Shown: positions 27,274-38,088, numbered from the stretch's first letter. The stretch is 51,718 nucleotides of DNA from Streptococcus acidominimus (GCF_001921825.1 NZ_MSJL01000013.1:1-51718), one strand, 5' to 3'. Notes: a model not told the origin generated them from the letters alone. A program made the numbers and translations.

Positions 27274-28122
27274 TTATTTCCCCTGTTGGTAAAATGCTTC
27301 CAGTGCCTCCTGCCAGCTTGGAATGCTAAAGCCTGTTGCTTTGGCTTTCTCCAGACTCATGGTGGAGTTAAAAGGACGTTTGGCCTTGGCTGGAAATTGG
27401 CTGGAATCGACTGGTACTACCTTGGTATCGGTATCCTTTAAAATTTCTCTTGCAAAGTCAAACCAAGTTGTATCTTCTTTGGCATCATTTGACAAATGGT
27501 AATAGCCAAAGGCTTGCTGGCTATCGACCAGATGAACCATAAATTCCGCCAAGGTACGAGTCCAAGTTGGACGACCATGCTGGTCATTGACAACGGTCAA
27601 AGTATCACGGGTCTTAGCAAGGTTTTGCATGGTAAAGACAAAGTTTTTCCCGTAGTTTCCAAATACCCAAGCCGTACGTACGGTGTAGAATTTGCTGGCA
27701 TATTTTTCCACTGCTTCTTCCCCCAAGCGCTTGGTACGACCATATTCTGATTGAGGGTCTGGCTGATCATCTACCTGCCATTCTTGCCCAAGGGGCAAGT
27801 CTCCGTTAAAGACATAGTCAGTAGAAATATAGACCAAGGTTGCCCCATATTGTTCGGCTGCTTTGGCAATATGTTCAGAACCTGTTACGTTGATAGCATA
27901 GTTCAGCTCTTTTCCTTCGTCTTCCGCCATATCCACCGCTGTATAGGCTGCGCAGTGATAGACCACAGTCGGTTTTACTTTTTCGAAAAAGGCTGCTACT
28001 TTTTCAGCATCAGTAATATCCATTTCCGCCACATCTGCTGCAACGTATTCGAGACCACGTTCATCTAAAAGATAACGTAGCTCCGTCCCTAATTGCCCAT
28101 TACTTCCTGTAATTAAAATCAT
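27274..28122 (-). CDS. rfbD: dTDP-4-dehydrorhamnose reductase
   Basis: 282 residues. N-terminal NAD(P) motif LITGSNGQLGTEL and catalytic YGRTK (SEYGRTKRLGEEAV). Last step to dTDP-L-rhamnose; equals GacA in group A streptococcus. It is separate from rfbA/C/B here, located between the side-chain genes and the surface protein. Confidence 0.93.
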   Translation of the reverse strand: MILITGSNGQLGTELRYLLDERGLEYVAADVAEMDITDAEKVAAFFEKVKPTVVYHCAAYTAVDMAEDEGKELNYAINVTGSEHIAKAAEQYGATLVYISTDYVFNGDLPLGQEWQVDDQPDPQSEYGRTKRLGEEAVEKYASKFYTVRTAWVFGNYGKNFVFTMQNLAKTRDTLTVVNDQHGRPTWTRTLAEFMVHLVDSQQAFGYYHLSNDAKEDTTWFDFAREILKDTDTKVVPVDSSQFPAKAKRPFNSTMSLEKAKATGFSIPSWQEALEAFYQQGK

Positions 28123-28151
28123 GATTGACTCCTTTTTACATTTCTCCTTTT

Positions 28152-28157
28152 ATTATA
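28152..28157 (-). promoter_or_regulatory. Extended -10 promoter of rfbD
   Basis: TGGTATAAT on the minus strand, 30 bases before the rfbD start. No clear -35 box. The 28123-28314 gap holds nothing else that I can identify. Confidence 0.55.
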
Positions 28158-28314
28158 CCAGAAAAAATGGCAAAGTGCCCTATGTCACCTAAATGGTTTG
28201 CCTCAAGTATCTATCAGACAATACTGAAGTTTTTCACTGTTTTTAGTTTATGATCCTCGTACCTCCTCAGTCCAGCAGATAACCTGATACCTTTCTATCA
28301 CTCTACAAAGACTT

Positions 28315-29103
28315 TTACTGATGATTCGTCTTTTGGCTTTTGATATAGAATTTCATGAGAAACTTCGCAAACCACGTTGGCCAAAACAAGCGCAAGGTTT
28401 CAAAATCTTCTACCGTCCGAGTGTTATCTTCGATTGTTTTGGAGGTTTCTGAACCTTCATGTATTCTGTGACACATGAGTTCTTGATTGATAAAGGTAAA
28501 TCTTCCTTTATAATCGGCAATCTGATACCAAGCAACCCAATCCAGATTACCCTTTAAGGACTCATCAAATCTAAATCCTTTTAACCTAGCTAAATGGTAG
28601 GTGACCGCAGGACAGCAGATTGCATTTCCGAATGCAAGAACTCTTTTTCGCCAAAAAGGACTATTGGGAAAAACAGACAAAACTCGTAACATCAGATTTT
28701 TAATCTTCAAATTCAGCGTTCTCTTAATTTTTTTACCAGCCTTTTCCTCCACATAATCCGAATATAAGAGCAAAGAGTCTTGATACTTCTGACTACTCTC
28801 AAAGATATATCTTGCATAATCCTTGTGATAATAATCATCTTGATGAGCAATCGTAGCATACTCTGTCTCTACAAAAGACAGGGCTGCATTCCAATCCTTT
28901 CCAATCCCTCCGCCTTGGCTAGTGTACCAAGGAATGTGGTACTGCTGACATAATTGCTCTATAAGTGGACTAGGAGTAGAGGTATACAAGATAATTTTTG
29001 ATTGTAGGGACTGGTGGAGAAGCGACTGTATACACTCTTCCAAATAGGGACTATCCCCATAAGCACAGATTACAAAGGTATGCCTATACCAAACTCTTTC
29101 CAT
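28315..29103 (-). CDS. GT2 glycosyltransferase
   Basis: 262 residues; FVICAYGDSPYLEECIQSLL and AHQDDYYHKDY (DxD-like) mark a GT-A enzyme. It closes the side-chain module after the flippase-like gene, in the place where group A streptococcus has the GT-C gene gacL. It is a cytoplasmic-type enzyme without membrane segments, so it cannot simply replace GacL. The substrate is unknown. Strong AAGGAG before the ATG. Confidence 0.75.
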   Translation of the reverse strand: MERVWYRHTFVICAYGDSPYLEECIQSLLHQSLQSKIILYTSTPSPLIEQLCQQYHIPWYTSQGGGIGKDWNAALSFVETEYATIAHQDDYYHKDYARYIFESSQKYQDSLLLYSDYVEEKAGKKIKRTLNLKIKNLMLRVLSVFPNSPFWRKRVLAFGNAICCPAVTYHLARLKGFRFDESLKGNLDWVAWYQIADYKGRFTFINQELMCHRIHEGSETSKTIEDNTRTVEDFETLRLFWPTWFAKFLMKFYIKSQKTNHQ

Positions 29104-30370
29104 TCTTTTCTCCTTTTTTCTTAAAATAGTAAAAAATGATATAGGTTCCCACTACATAAATCACCATTGTCATCATGAAACTCACTGCTGCTCCTAGTAA
29201 TTTTTTTTCCATTACTTGAGCAAAAGTGATGCATTTAGAACATGCAAACATCGGGATATAAACAAAAAATAACCTTGGATGCTGGCGAAAAATAATAAGA
29301 ATATTTTCAAAAACGGTAGCTAGGGCATAAAGAAAACCTGAAAAAACAAGGAGAGTTAAGGTTAAGCGATAGGAATACAAATCAACCCCGAACACAAGCG
29401 TCATGATTTCTGGACCAATCAGAAAGGTTACACCAACCACAAAAATACTAATACCACTCAACACAAGCACTATTTTTTTGACAATCTGATTGAAGCACTC
29501 CATATTTCTTTCCTGCCAGAAAACAGCAAGTTTGGTAATCAAGGGACGTATTACCAAGACACATAAACTCATAAAAAAGACAGGCATAAAGAGAATACTA
29601 TAATCTCTCTGCAGACCTTTTCCTAACATTCCTGACCTCAGACCAGCCGCAATAACTAATCGAGGCTCATTGAAAATTTGGTTTAGTAAAAAACCATAAG
29701 CAAATAGGGAGACGCACTGCTTCAAAACCTGAAAACTTTCTTGTCTGTACTTTCTATCTCCGAAATAGTTCCAATCAATTGTTGCAAACTGATGCGAATA
29801 ATGATAATCGTAGCATACAATAAACAGAAGATTAAAACCTGCTAATACTGCTAATGATAGGATTAAGGATTTTGTCTGTAGCAATCCGATCCATACAATC
29901 AATACACTGAAAACATAGCGGAAAAACATAGACTTTCCCGCAATATCTAGCCGACTATTCTGCTGAAATAAGCCCTGAAATACATCTGATAAAGCATCAC
30001 TTGCTCTATATAAGATAATCAACAATAAGAGCGATAATGAGAATGCAGACAGATCATAATGAATGAGATAAAGATAAGGAATAATCGTCACAAGCATAAT
30101 CCCTATCGTCCACAAGCGGGAAAAAAAGTAATGCGTAAAGGAATAACGCTGTGTGATGTCCGTTCCTTGATAATTCCGAACTTGAAAAAGCCCGATGATA
30201 ACCCATAAATTTCCAATGGAAATGGCAAGACTGAACTGATCTGCAACCCTATCAGAGGTTAGGCGTGTGACCAGTAGAAGGTACAAGACTGATACTCCTG
30301 CGGCTGCTAGATTCCCGAGCATATTCCACATGTAGACAGACTTAGCCGTAGGACTACTCCTCTTCTTCAT
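29084..30370 (-). CDS. Polysaccharide flippase-like membrane protein (GacK-like)
   Basis: 428 residues, about 12 membrane segments, MATE/Wzx-like layout starting SVYMWNMLGNLAAAGVSVLY. By position after a GacI-like and a GacJ-like gene it should flip the undecaprenyl-linked side-chain sugar. Overlaps both neighbours (17 bases with the DUF2304 gene, 20 with the GT2 gene). Confidence 0.75.
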   Translation of the reverse strand: MKKRSSPTAKSVYMWNMLGNLAAAGVSVLYLLLVTRLTSDRVADQFSLAISIGNLWVIIGLFQVRNYQGTDITQRYSFTHYFFSRLWTIGIMLVTIIPYLYLIHYDLSAFSLSLLLLIILYRASDALSDVFQGLFQQNSRLDIAGKSMFFRYVFSVLIVWIGLLQTKSLILSLAVLAGFNLLFIVCYDYHYSHQFATIDWNYFGDRKYRQESFQVLKQCVSLFAYGFLLNQIFNEPRLVIAAGLRSGMLGKGLQRDYSILFMPVFFMSLCVLVIRPLITKLAVFWQERNMECFNQIVKKIVLVLSGISIFVVGVTFLIGPEIMTLVFGVDLYSYRLTLTLLVFSGFLYALATVFENILIIFRQHPRLFFVYIPMFACSKCITFAQVMEKKLLGAAVSFMMTMVIYVVGTYIIFYYFKKKGEKNGKSLV

Positions 30371-30698
30371 GAATTCTGCTCCGTAGCGCTATTACTTGAA
30401 CCAGATCTTTAAATTTTGAATCCAATTTTGACAATCGGATAGTCAATTGAAATTGATTGATTAGTAACAAGAAAATGATAAACAGAAAGATAAAATTTAC
30501 CGATGAAACTATTCCTAAAGCTCTGGACAGGCTTTCTGCCAACTGTGGATAAATACTGAAAATAAGTAAAATCAGCGAGAAAAACACCCAAAAAATAGCA
30601 TCTGTAATCTGCACCTGAGATTTACGGATATTTTTCAAAATAAAGGCACATGTCGAAACAGAGACAACTACCAATACTACCTGAAACCAAATCGTCAT
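30354..30698 (-). CDS. DUF2304 small membrane protein (GacJ-like)
   Basis: 114 residues with three membrane segments and a short charged tail; DUF2304 pattern SQVQITDAIFWVFFSLILLI and FKDLVQVIALR. GacJ of group A streptococcus has the same size and stimulates the GacI transferase. It starts four bases after the upstream GT2 gene. Confidence 0.8.
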   Translation of the reverse strand: MTIWFQVVLVVVSVSTCAFILKNIRKSQVQITDAIFWVFFSLILLIFSIYPQLAESLSRALGIVSSVNFIFLFIIFLLLINQFQLTIRLSKLDSKFKDLVQVIALRSRIHEEEE

Positions 30699-30701
30699 CT
30701 C

Positions 30702-31397
30702 TTATCCCCTCTTTCTAAAATTTTGAATCAACAAGATAGATACAAACATGTGCGTCATATAGTGAATCGAGCGAGAGAGCGTCAGATAGCTTTCACCTGC
30801 TTGGCGTTCCTGCATATAAACTTGCTCCTCTGCAACTCTTGCACCATTGCGAATAAGGTAGGATACTGTATCTGGTTCTGGTCCATAATTGACATTAAGG
30901 GCAAATTCTTTGATCAATCCTTCCGAAAACATTCGCATTCCCGAGGTTGGATCATTGATTGTCCTACCAGTTGTCAGCTTGATCGCAGCACTAATTAAGC
31001 TATTTCCCAGCATTCGCAAAGAATTTTCACGTTTTTCCTTTACAAATCGAGAACCTATAACCAGATCATAACCTTCATCCATTTTCCTATCAAGTGCCTC
31101 AATATATTCTGGTAAATGTTGACCGTCTGCATCAAATTGTACTGCTTTTTTATAATGATGTTCATAGGCATATCTTAGCCCTGTTTGAAATGCGCCTGCC
31201 AATCCTAAATTCACAGGCAAGTCAATAATCGTAAACCCACATTGGTGGCAAATTTCTGATGTCCGATCCTTGGATCCATCATTTATGATGACATAGTCAT
31301 ATTCCGGATAGTTGGCAATGAGATTCCCAACAACCTGCTCAATCGTCCCTTCCTCATTATAAGCTGGAATGATGATGAGTACATCTGAAGATTTCAC
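30702..31397 (-). CDS. Polyprenyl-phosphate glycosyltransferase (GacI-like GT2)
   Basis: 231 residues, GTG start with AAGGAG eight bases upstream. Motifs IIIPAYNEEGTIEQVV, INDGSKDRT and FDADGQHLPEY are those of dolichyl/undecaprenyl-phosphate transferases (DPM1 type). Next to a DUF2304 partner it should load a sugar, GlcNAc in the GacI case, on undecaprenyl phosphate at the inner face. First gene of a four-gene module. Confidence 0.8.
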   Translation of the reverse strand: MKSSDVLIIIPAYNEEGTIEQVVGNLIANYPEYDYVIINDGSKDRTSEICHQCGFTIIDLPVNLGLAGAFQTGLRYAYEHHYKKAVQFDADGQHLPEYIEALDRKMDEGYDLVIGSRFVKEKRENSLRMLGNSLISAAIKLTTGRTINDPTSGMRMFSEGLIKEFALNVNYGPEPDTVSYLIRNGARVAEEQVYMQERQAGESYLTLSRSIHYMTHMFVSILLIQNFRKRG

Positions 31398-31428
31398 TAA
31401 GTTAACTCCTTAAAATTGATATACATTC

Positions 31429-31457
31429 ATTATACTATAGTAAACTATTTTTTTCAA
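31429..31457 (-). promoter_or_regulatory. Promoter of the side-chain module
   Basis: TTGAAA (31457-31452), 17 bases, TATAAT (31434-31429), about 30 bases before the GTG start. Confidence 0.7.
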
Positions 31458-31547
31458 AAGCAGATATCTTCTAAATTTCCCACAATTAATTAGTCTAATC
31501 AGTTTATATTCCATTCAGATGAGACACTGCACATGTAGGTAGGAAGC

Positions 31548-31660
31548 CAATACTCAATAAAAATCAAAAAGTAAACCAAGTGAACACAGCTGTAATCTCC
31601 TATTTTCACTTTTAGCTTTTAATAGGCTTTGTATCCTACAGAAGTCAGAATTGTATTCGA
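31548..31660. repeat. BOX-like remnant in the rfbB-side-chain gap
   Basis: AATACTCAATAAAAATCAAA at the left is the outer end of a BOX-C-like sequence. AAAATAGGAGATTAC and GGATACAAAGCCTATTAAAA, read on the minus strand, match the units at 44253. The rest of 31398-31725 holds only the promoter. Confidence 0.5.
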
Positions 31661-31725
31661 GCTAAAAGCCACTATAGAAATATTTTTAAGGAGTATCTCA
31701 CCCCTTCTTCCGCTTTTATTACTCT

Positions 31726-32793
<1,068 letters not shown>

Positions 32794-32808
32794 TCATTGC
32801 CAATCAAC

Positions 32809-33402
32809 TCATGTTTGCAAGACTTCTTCCAAGTAAGCGATTTTGGCAAAATCTTTTTGATTGTTCTTGTCATTACGATAGCTATCTTTAGAGGATGCTT
32901 GGTAAATCTTTAAATATTGCTCCAAGGTAGGCAAATAGTAGCGAACGTCACCATCGATTATTTCTTCTAATTCCTCTAGAGGAACTCCCGCAAATGTTGG
33001 GAGCGAAGAGAGACCTCCAAATTCTACTACACAGTCCCCATTTTGAAAGGCAAACTCATGGCGATCCACAAAGGTATAGCCGAGTTGCTCCATCATGGCG
33101 ATCAATTCATCTGCCCGATAGATCCTCTCCTCATCTGGCGCCTCCCAACCTCTAGGGTCACTTGGAACTTGAATATCCAGATCACGGGCTGACCAACTTC
33201 GACCTGATCGTTGCTCTAAGCCAACCGACCCCATCAGTAGAGGGACGATGCCTAGCTCATTTATAGTCATTTAGTTTATATTTTTATTACTTCGTTAACT
33301 CGTCTTGCTGTACCCCAGTACTACCTGCGACTCGTTGCCTAGTACTAAAAACAAACTAAATAACTATAATACCGTCGCAATCTCTAAAAAGTGATCGTAC
33401 AT
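32809..33402 (-). pseudogene. Nucleotidyltransferase-fold protein gene interrupted by RUP
   Basis: The intact part encodes about 150 residues with LLMGSVGLEQ and SARDLDIQVP, a G-S...D-x-D pattern of nucleotidyltransferase-fold proteins; function unknown, but such a gene commonly sits between rfbC and rfbB in streptococci. A RUP element (33262-33368) sits after codon 11. Removing it and one TA copy joins ATG 33402 (one base after the rfbC stop) in frame: MYDHFLEIATV-L-NELGIVPLL. The element also supplies a new ATG (33270) that could start a product beginning MTINELG, but without a ribosome site. Confidence 0.85.
33262..33368. mobile_element. RUP-like element, 107 bp, copy A
   Basis: Exactly 107 bp, the length known for pneumococcal RUP. 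Terminal inverted repeats are TATAGTCATTTAGTTTAT and AAACTAAATAACTATA. Inside are ACTTCGTTAACTCGTCTTGC and CTAGTACTAAAA. A TA duplication fits insertion by an IS630-type transposase. It is about 97% like copy B at 42427. Confidence 0.88.
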
Positions 33403-33403
33403 C

Positions 33404-33997
33404 TCACAAGTCCTCTTTTCTTAATGGCTTGACATCCTGAAGCATTGGATGATGTTTATCTGCATCAGATACCTCTGCTTCCTCAAGATTTTCCCACTGA
33501 ATCCCCAAACTTGGATCTGCATAGTTGACAAAGGCATATTTAGGTTTTAATTCCAATGCCCAGTAGTCATTGACCAAGTAGCTGTATGCTACGGTATCGG
33601 ACAAGACTTGAAAACCATTTGCCACGCCACGTGGCACAAAGATTCCCTTGCTTGCGTCAATCTCTGTTTGGTAGACATTTCCAAAACTATCACCCTCACG
33701 CAAGTCGACCCAAGAGCCTAGCACTTTACCGCTATCAGCAACTGAAATGTATTTGTCCCAAGGTTCTGCATGTAGTCCACGTAAAACATGCTTGCGGGAA
33801 AAGCTGACGTTGTTTTGCAATTTTCCTTCTGAAAAAAAACGTTCCGGAAAGCCTAGGGGCACCATTTTTTCCTTTTGAAAATTTTCTTTAAACCAGCCGC
33901 GATTATCACCATGAACCGGAATGTCAAATTCCAACATGCCAGGAATGGCATCAATCTTTCTGACCGCTAAGGGTTTGCCAAAAAACTTTTCTGTCAT
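33404..33997 (-). CDS. rfbC: dTDP-4-dehydrorhamnose 3,5-epimerase
   Basis: 197 residues; cupin-fold epimerase with GDNRGWFKENFQ, RGLHAEPWDK and VPRGVANGFQVLSDT. Third step to dTDP-L-rhamnose. Its stop and the rfbA stop/start region overlap by one base; the downstream interrupted gene started one base after it. Confidence 0.93.
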   Translation of the reverse strand: MTEKFFGKPLAVRKIDAIPGMLEFDIPVHGDNRGWFKENFQKEKMVPLGFPERFFSEGKLQNNVSFSRKHVLRGLHAEPWDKYISVADSGKVLGSWVDLREGDSFGNVYQTEIDASKGIFVPRGVANGFQVLSDTVAYSYLVNDYWALELKPKYAFVNYADPSLGIQWENLEEAEVSDADKHHPMLQDVKPLRKEDL

Positions 33998-34866
33998 TAA
34001 GCCTCTCCAATCAGACGGAGCAAGTATTGCCCGTATTCATTTTTCTTCAATGATTGAGCGAGTTCATAGACTTGCTCCTTGCTAATATAGCCCATGCGAT
34101 AGGCAATTTCTTCAAGGTTTGCCACTTGGACATTTTGCAAGCGTTGTACGGTTTCAATATACTGGGCTGCTTCTAACAAGCTCTCATGTGTCCCTGTATC
34201 AAGCCAAGCAAAACCACGTCCCATCAACTCAACAGAGAGGTCACCACGTTCCAAGTAAGCCTTGTTAACATCCGTAATTTCTAGTTCACCACGAGGGGAG
34301 GGCTGAATATTTTTGGCAATTTCTACCACGCTATTGTCATAGAAGTAAAGACCTGTTACGGCAACATTTGACTTCGGTATTTCTGGCTTTTCCTCGATAG
34401 AGACAGCGTTCATAGCCTCATCAAACTCGACCACACCAAAACGTTCTGGATCCTTTACTTGATAGCCAAAGACCGTCGCGCCTTTTTCCTTGCTAGCTGC
34501 ACGTTGAAGCATCTTGGTCAAGCCATTTCCATGGTAAATATTGTCCCCAAGAATAAGCGCTACCGAGTCATCACCGATAAAGTCTTCCCCAATAATAAAG
34601 GCCTGAGCAAGACCATCTGGGCTTGGCTGAATGGCATAAGACAGTGAAATACCAAGTTCAGAGCCATCACCTAACATTTCTTCAAAACGTGGCAGATCTG
34701 TCGGTGTAGAGATGATTAAAATATCCTTGATACCTGCCAACATTAGGGTTGATAGGGGATAGTAAACCATCGGTTTATCATAAATAGGCATCAATTGCTT
34801 AGATGCTGCACGGGTCAAGGGATACAGACGTGTCCCAGAACCTCCTGCGAGAATAATACCTTTCAT
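33997..34866 (-). CDS. rfbA: Glucose-1-phosphate thymidylyltransferase
   Basis: 289 residues. [20 protein letters not shown] (activation loop), [12 protein letters not shown] and ILGDNIYHG are diagnostic. First step to dTDP-L-rhamnose. It follows its own promoter after nif3. Confidence 0.96.
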   Translation of the reverse strand: MKGIILAGGSGTRLYPLTRAASKQLMPIYDKPMVYYPLSTLMLAGIKDILIISTPTDLPRFEEMLGDGSELGISLSYAIQPSPDGLAQAFIIGEDFIGDDSVALILGDNIYHGNGLTKMLQRAASKEKGATVFGYQVKDPERFGVVEFDEAMNAVSIEEKPEIPKSNVAVTGLYFYDNSVVEIAKNIQPSPRGELEITDVNKAYLERGDLSVELMGRGFAWLDTGTHESLLEAAQYIETVQRLQNVQVANLEEIAYRMGYISKEQVYELAQSLKKNEYGQYLLRLIGEA

Positions 34867-34898
34867 AGTTGCAAAAGCCTTTCAATCGTATTTGCTTT

Positions 34899-34927
34899 AT
34901 TCTACCATTTTTCAGTAAGAATGTCAC
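34899..34927 (-). promoter_or_regulatory. Promoter of rfbA-rfbC-rfbB
   Basis: GTGACA (34927-34922), 17 bases, TAGAAT (34904-34899) in the 72-base gap between nif3 and rfbA. Confidence 0.65.
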
Positions 34928-34938
34928 CTCTTGCTGGA

Positions 34939-35733
34939 TTAGAGATGACGAAATGGATTGGTGGAGATACCGGAGGTCTCAATGGTGATATCCCAGTTCT
35001 CTTTTTCTGCCCACTCTTGTAATTTTTGGGCGATTTTCTCTACAAAGAGCACTTCGATATGATGCCCCGGATCAATAGCCAATAGCCCTTGGGTCAACAT
35101 TTCTTGAGCAGTATGGTAGTAAATATCTCCTGTAATATAGACATCCGCTCCTTTTCCTAGCGCATCCTTGCAAAAGCTGCCGCCACTTCCTCCACAAATG
35201 GCAACATGCTTCACCAGTTGTTGGCTCTGATCATCATAAGTCACCAAGCGCACAGCATCTAGTTCAAAGACTTGCTTGACCTTGAGAGCAAGTTCTTCTA
35301 AGGTCTGCTCCTCTACCATTCCAATCCGACCAATTCCTTGGCCGGTCTGCGTTTCATGGAGATAGGTGACATCTGTAATCCCTAACAGCTCACAAAACCA
35401 GTCATTCAAGCCATCAGAAACCACATCAATATCTGTATGACTGACGTAGACTGCTATATCATGCTTGATAAGATCTAGGTAAATCTTCGTCTGTAAATCA
35501 TCTGCCACCAGATTGCTAATCGGTCGGAAAATCGGCGCGTGCTTGACAATGATCAAGTCAATCTCTTTCTCAATGGCTTCAGCGACCGTTGTTTCCCGAA
35601 TATCGAGCGCCACCATGACTTTTTGGATATCCTTATTTAAGGTACCGAACTGAAGTCCAGAGACATCACCTTCCATAGATAGGCTTGGCGAACAAAAGGT
35701 CTGGTACCGTTCAATGACTTTACTTGCTAACAT
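34939..35733 (-). CDS. Nif3/YqfO-like dinuclear metal protein
   Basis: 264 residues, short Nif3 form. Visible are [12 protein letters not shown] and, near the end, [18 protein letters not shown] and [13 protein letters not shown] with metal-ligand His/Glu residues. The usual HH at the first site reads KH here. The family is widely annotated as GTP cyclohydrolase 1 type 2, but its role is not firmly known. Overlaps trmK by 14 bases; the trmK-nif3 pair is conserved in Firmicutes. Confidence 0.85.
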   Translation of the reverse strand: MLASKVIERYQTFCSPSLSMEGDVSGLQFGTLNKDIQKVMVALDIRETTVAEAIEKEIDLIIVKHAPIFRPISNLVADDLQTKIYLDLIKHDIAVYVSHTDIDVVSDGLNDWFCELLGITDVTYLHETQTGQGIGRIGMVEEQTLEELALKVKQVFELDAVRLVTYDDQSQQLVKHVAICGGSGGSFCKDALGKGADVYITGDIYYHTAQEMLTQGLLAIDPGHHIEVLFVEKIAQKLQEWAEKENWDITIETSGISTNPFRHL

Positions 35734-36406
35734 CTAGCACCTCCTTGATTTGCTGTATTTTTTTCTCAATACGGGCACGCTCCACTCCATGTTCCCTAGG
35801 AATTTGGTCTAGGGCATGCTGTAATTTGTCTACTTCTAATCCCCATTTTCGCTGAAAGATAGGTGATGCTTCCTGTAATAGATAGGAACCAAACCGTCTT
35901 TCCAGCGCTGTCAACCTTTGATTGCCAGCTTCCGCGACCAGAATCTCATAGAATTTTCCATGTTCTTCTAAGATGCTTTCTGCGACCAATTTGAAATGGT
36001 TGGCTTCTAGCCATGTCCGCACATCATCTTCGCAATTATTCGGCTGCAAAATGAGGCGCTCGATCTGCTTGAGCTTGTCCTTTCCTGACTCTAAGATGTC
36101 GGCTATCAAGCGTCCTCCCATACCAGCAATGGTAATAACGGTCATCTGATCCGCCTCTTCAAAGGCGGCGAGTCCATTTGCTAGACGGACATCAATGCGA
36201 TCGCCATAGCTAGACTGTTGCACATTTTGTAGGGCAGATTGATAGGGTCCTTGGACGACTTCCCCTGCAATAGCATAGGCAACGACACCCCTTTCTACCA
36301 AAAAAAGAGGGAGATAAGCATGGTCACTCCCTACATCTACCAAACGAGCATCTTGTGGCACAAATTGAGCCACCATTTCCAGACGTTTTGAAATTTTCTG
36401 ATTCAT
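35720..36406 (-). CDS. trmK: tRNA (adenine(22)-N(1))-methyltransferase
   Basis: 228 residues. SAM-binding [17 protein letters not shown], catalytic-region [14 protein letters not shown] and [16 protein letters not shown] are typical of TrmK, then a C-terminal helical coiled coil. It methylates A22 of tRNAs. Between dnaD and nif3. Confidence 0.92.
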   Translation of the reverse strand: MNQKISKRLEMVAQFVPQDARLVDVGSDHAYLPLFLVERGVVAYAIAGEVVQGPYQSALQNVQQSSYGDRIDVRLANGLAAFEEADQMTVITIAGMGGRLIADILESGKDKLKQIERLILQPNNCEDDVRTWLEANHFKLVAESILEEHGKFYEILVAEAGNQRLTALERRFGSYLLQEASPIFQRKWGLEVDKLQHALDQIPREHGVERARIEKKIQQIKEVLDVSK

Positions 36407-36409
36407 CTT

Positions 36410-37087
36410 CTACTCTTTCCAATAATCCATAGCTTCTAAGAAATCTGCTGACACAGAGATATTCCGAGGTTGCTGACCTTCTCGCTCAAGCCGTTTTGCC
36501 TCTACTTGTGCGACCGTCGTAATCCCCTCACGGCGCCAATTCCTCAAGATCGCTTGGATATACTTCCAATTTGTCTTATTATTAAATACAGCTTCTCTCA
36601 AGGCTTCCCGCACTACTTCTGGTGCAGTCTGGTCATCATTCAATGTTTTTTGCAGATCTTCGATTTCAAGCGGAGACAATAATCGACCCAGCTCTGCCTC
36701 AAAATCTGCCACCAATTGCTTGAGGTCGTACTGAATCGCCTCAGTCTCCGGTATAGGTGTTACAGACTGCAAGAGTGCATCTAATTTTTCCAAGGCAGGT
36801 GAGGCGTCAAAGATCATTTCGATTTCCCCGGATAGATTGATGGTTTTAAAATCCAGCAACCCTGCTTCTTGCAACTGCTCAATCGAACGATTGATTTCAG
36901 AAACAGTCTTACCACAAGCTTGGGCAATCTGGCTGGGTGCCAGCCCCTCGACATTGCTGGTATTTTGATAACAAAAGAATTGCCAGACAAGATAGTCATC
37001 AGCTGAGGGAAATAGGTCCTTAAAATGAAAGAGCAAATCCGGTGGCAGAACCAGATAGCCTTTCTGAAATTGCTGTAAATAATTCAT
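36410..37087 (-). CDS. dnaD: DnaD-family replication initiation protein
   Basis: 225 residues. N-terminal winged helix (about 1-100) and C-terminal DnaD domain with the YIQAILRNWRREGI motif that contacts DNA. DnaD helps open oriC and restart forks with DnaB. Gap of nine bases from metA, three from trmK. Confidence 0.9.
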   Translation of the reverse strand: MNYLQQFQKGYLVLPPDLLFHFKDLFPSADDYLVWQFFCYQNTSNVEGLAPSQIAQACGKTVSEINRSIEQLQEAGLLDFKTINLSGEIEMIFDASPALEKLDALLQSVTPIPETEAIQYDLKQLVADFEAELGRLLSPLEIEDLQKTLNDDQTAPEVVREALREAVFNNKTNWKYIQAILRNWRREGITTVAQVEAKRLEREGQQPRNISVSADFLEAMDYWKE

Positions 37088-37096
37088 AGTTCCTCT

Positions 37097-38038
37097 TTAT
37101 AAACTTGCTGATAAGGCCGATTGTTCAAACGTCTTCCAGTCATAAGGCGTCTCCTGATAGACGGCATAGTTAATCCAGTTGGTAAAAAATTGAGCTGCGG
37201 GCAAATTCCATGTCAAAACTGGACGTGCCGTCGGGTCATTTCCTTTAAAATAATGCTCTGGAAGAGCAGGATCTAGCCCTGCAAGGCAGTCGCGTTCATA
37301 TTCTTTTGCAAGGGTGTCACGATCATATTCCAAATGACCAAAACTGTAAACTTCACGAAGGTCGCTACTTGCGACAATGGATAGACCTACCTCTGTCCCT
37401 TGAGCCAAAACCTGAAGATTCTCCAAGCGCTCAATGTCTACTGCCCTTACATCGGTATGGCGAGAATGAGGGGCACGAAATTCATCATCAAACCCCCGCA
37501 TCAAGGGATTTCGTTCAGCCAGCACTTCCTGACGATAGACACCTGACAGCTTCTGCGGCAGGCTATGCTTTTCAATCCCATAGCGAGCGTAGAGCCCCGC
37601 CTGGGCTCCCCAACAGATATGGAGTGTCGAGTAGACATGGCTCTTTGCCCAGTTAAAGACTGCGAGCAACTCCTCCCAGTAATCCACCTCTTCAAAGGCT
37701 AAATTTTCAACAGGCGCTCCCGTGACAATCAGACCGTCAAAATAGCGATCTTTCACTTCTCCAAAGGTACGGTAAAACTCTTCCATGTGTGCCGCCTGGG
37801 TCGTCTTGGAACAGTGGCTTTCCATATAGAGAAAGTCAATCTCCACTTGCAGGGGCGTATTGGCTAAGAGGCGCAACAACTGCGTTTCAGTCACAATCTT
37901 TTGTGGCATTAGATTTAAAATCAAGATATGTAGGGGACGAATATCCTGATGACTGGCACGGTCATCGTCCATGACAAAGATATTCTCTGCTTTTAACTGC
38001 TCAACAGCGGGTAAAGATTTTTCTAACTTAATCGGCAT
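37097..38038 (-). CDS. metA: Homoserine O-acetyltransferase (MetA type)
   Basis: 313 residues, class I glutamine-amidotransferase fold. Catalytic Cys142 in [11 protein letters not shown], and the Glu in FGHLEYD. Residue 111, in [10 protein letters not shown], is Glu; in characterised MetA proteins Glu here gives acetyl-CoA use and Gly (E. coli) gives succinyl-CoA, so acetyl transfer is expected. First gene of metA-dnaD-trmK-nif3. No S-box or T-box is seen in its ~60-base leader. Confidence 0.92.
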   Translation of the reverse strand: MPIKLEKSLPAVEQLKAENIFVMDDDRASHQDIRPLHILILNLMPQKIVTETQLLRLLANTPLQVEIDFLYMESHCSKTTQAAHMEEFYRTFGEVKDRYFDGLIVTGAPVENLAFEEVDYWEELLAVFNWAKSHVYSTLHICWGAQAGLYARYGIEKHSLPQKLSGVYRQEVLAERNPLMRGFDDEFRAPHSRHTDVRAVDIERLENLQVLAQGTEVGLSIVASSDLREVYSFGHLEYDRDTLAKEYERDCLAGLDPALPEHYFKGNDPTARPVLTWNLPAAQFFTNWINYAVYQETPYDWKTFEQSALSASL

Positions 38039-38059
38039 TGGTCACTCCTCCTTTGTTAC

Positions 38060-38088
38060 ATTATATAACAGGAGCAAGCGCCTTTCAA
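38060..38088 (-). promoter_or_regulatory. Promoter of metA operon
   Basis: TTGAAA (38088-38083), 17 bases, TATAAT (38065-38060), then GGAGGAG and the metA ATG. Confidence 0.8.
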
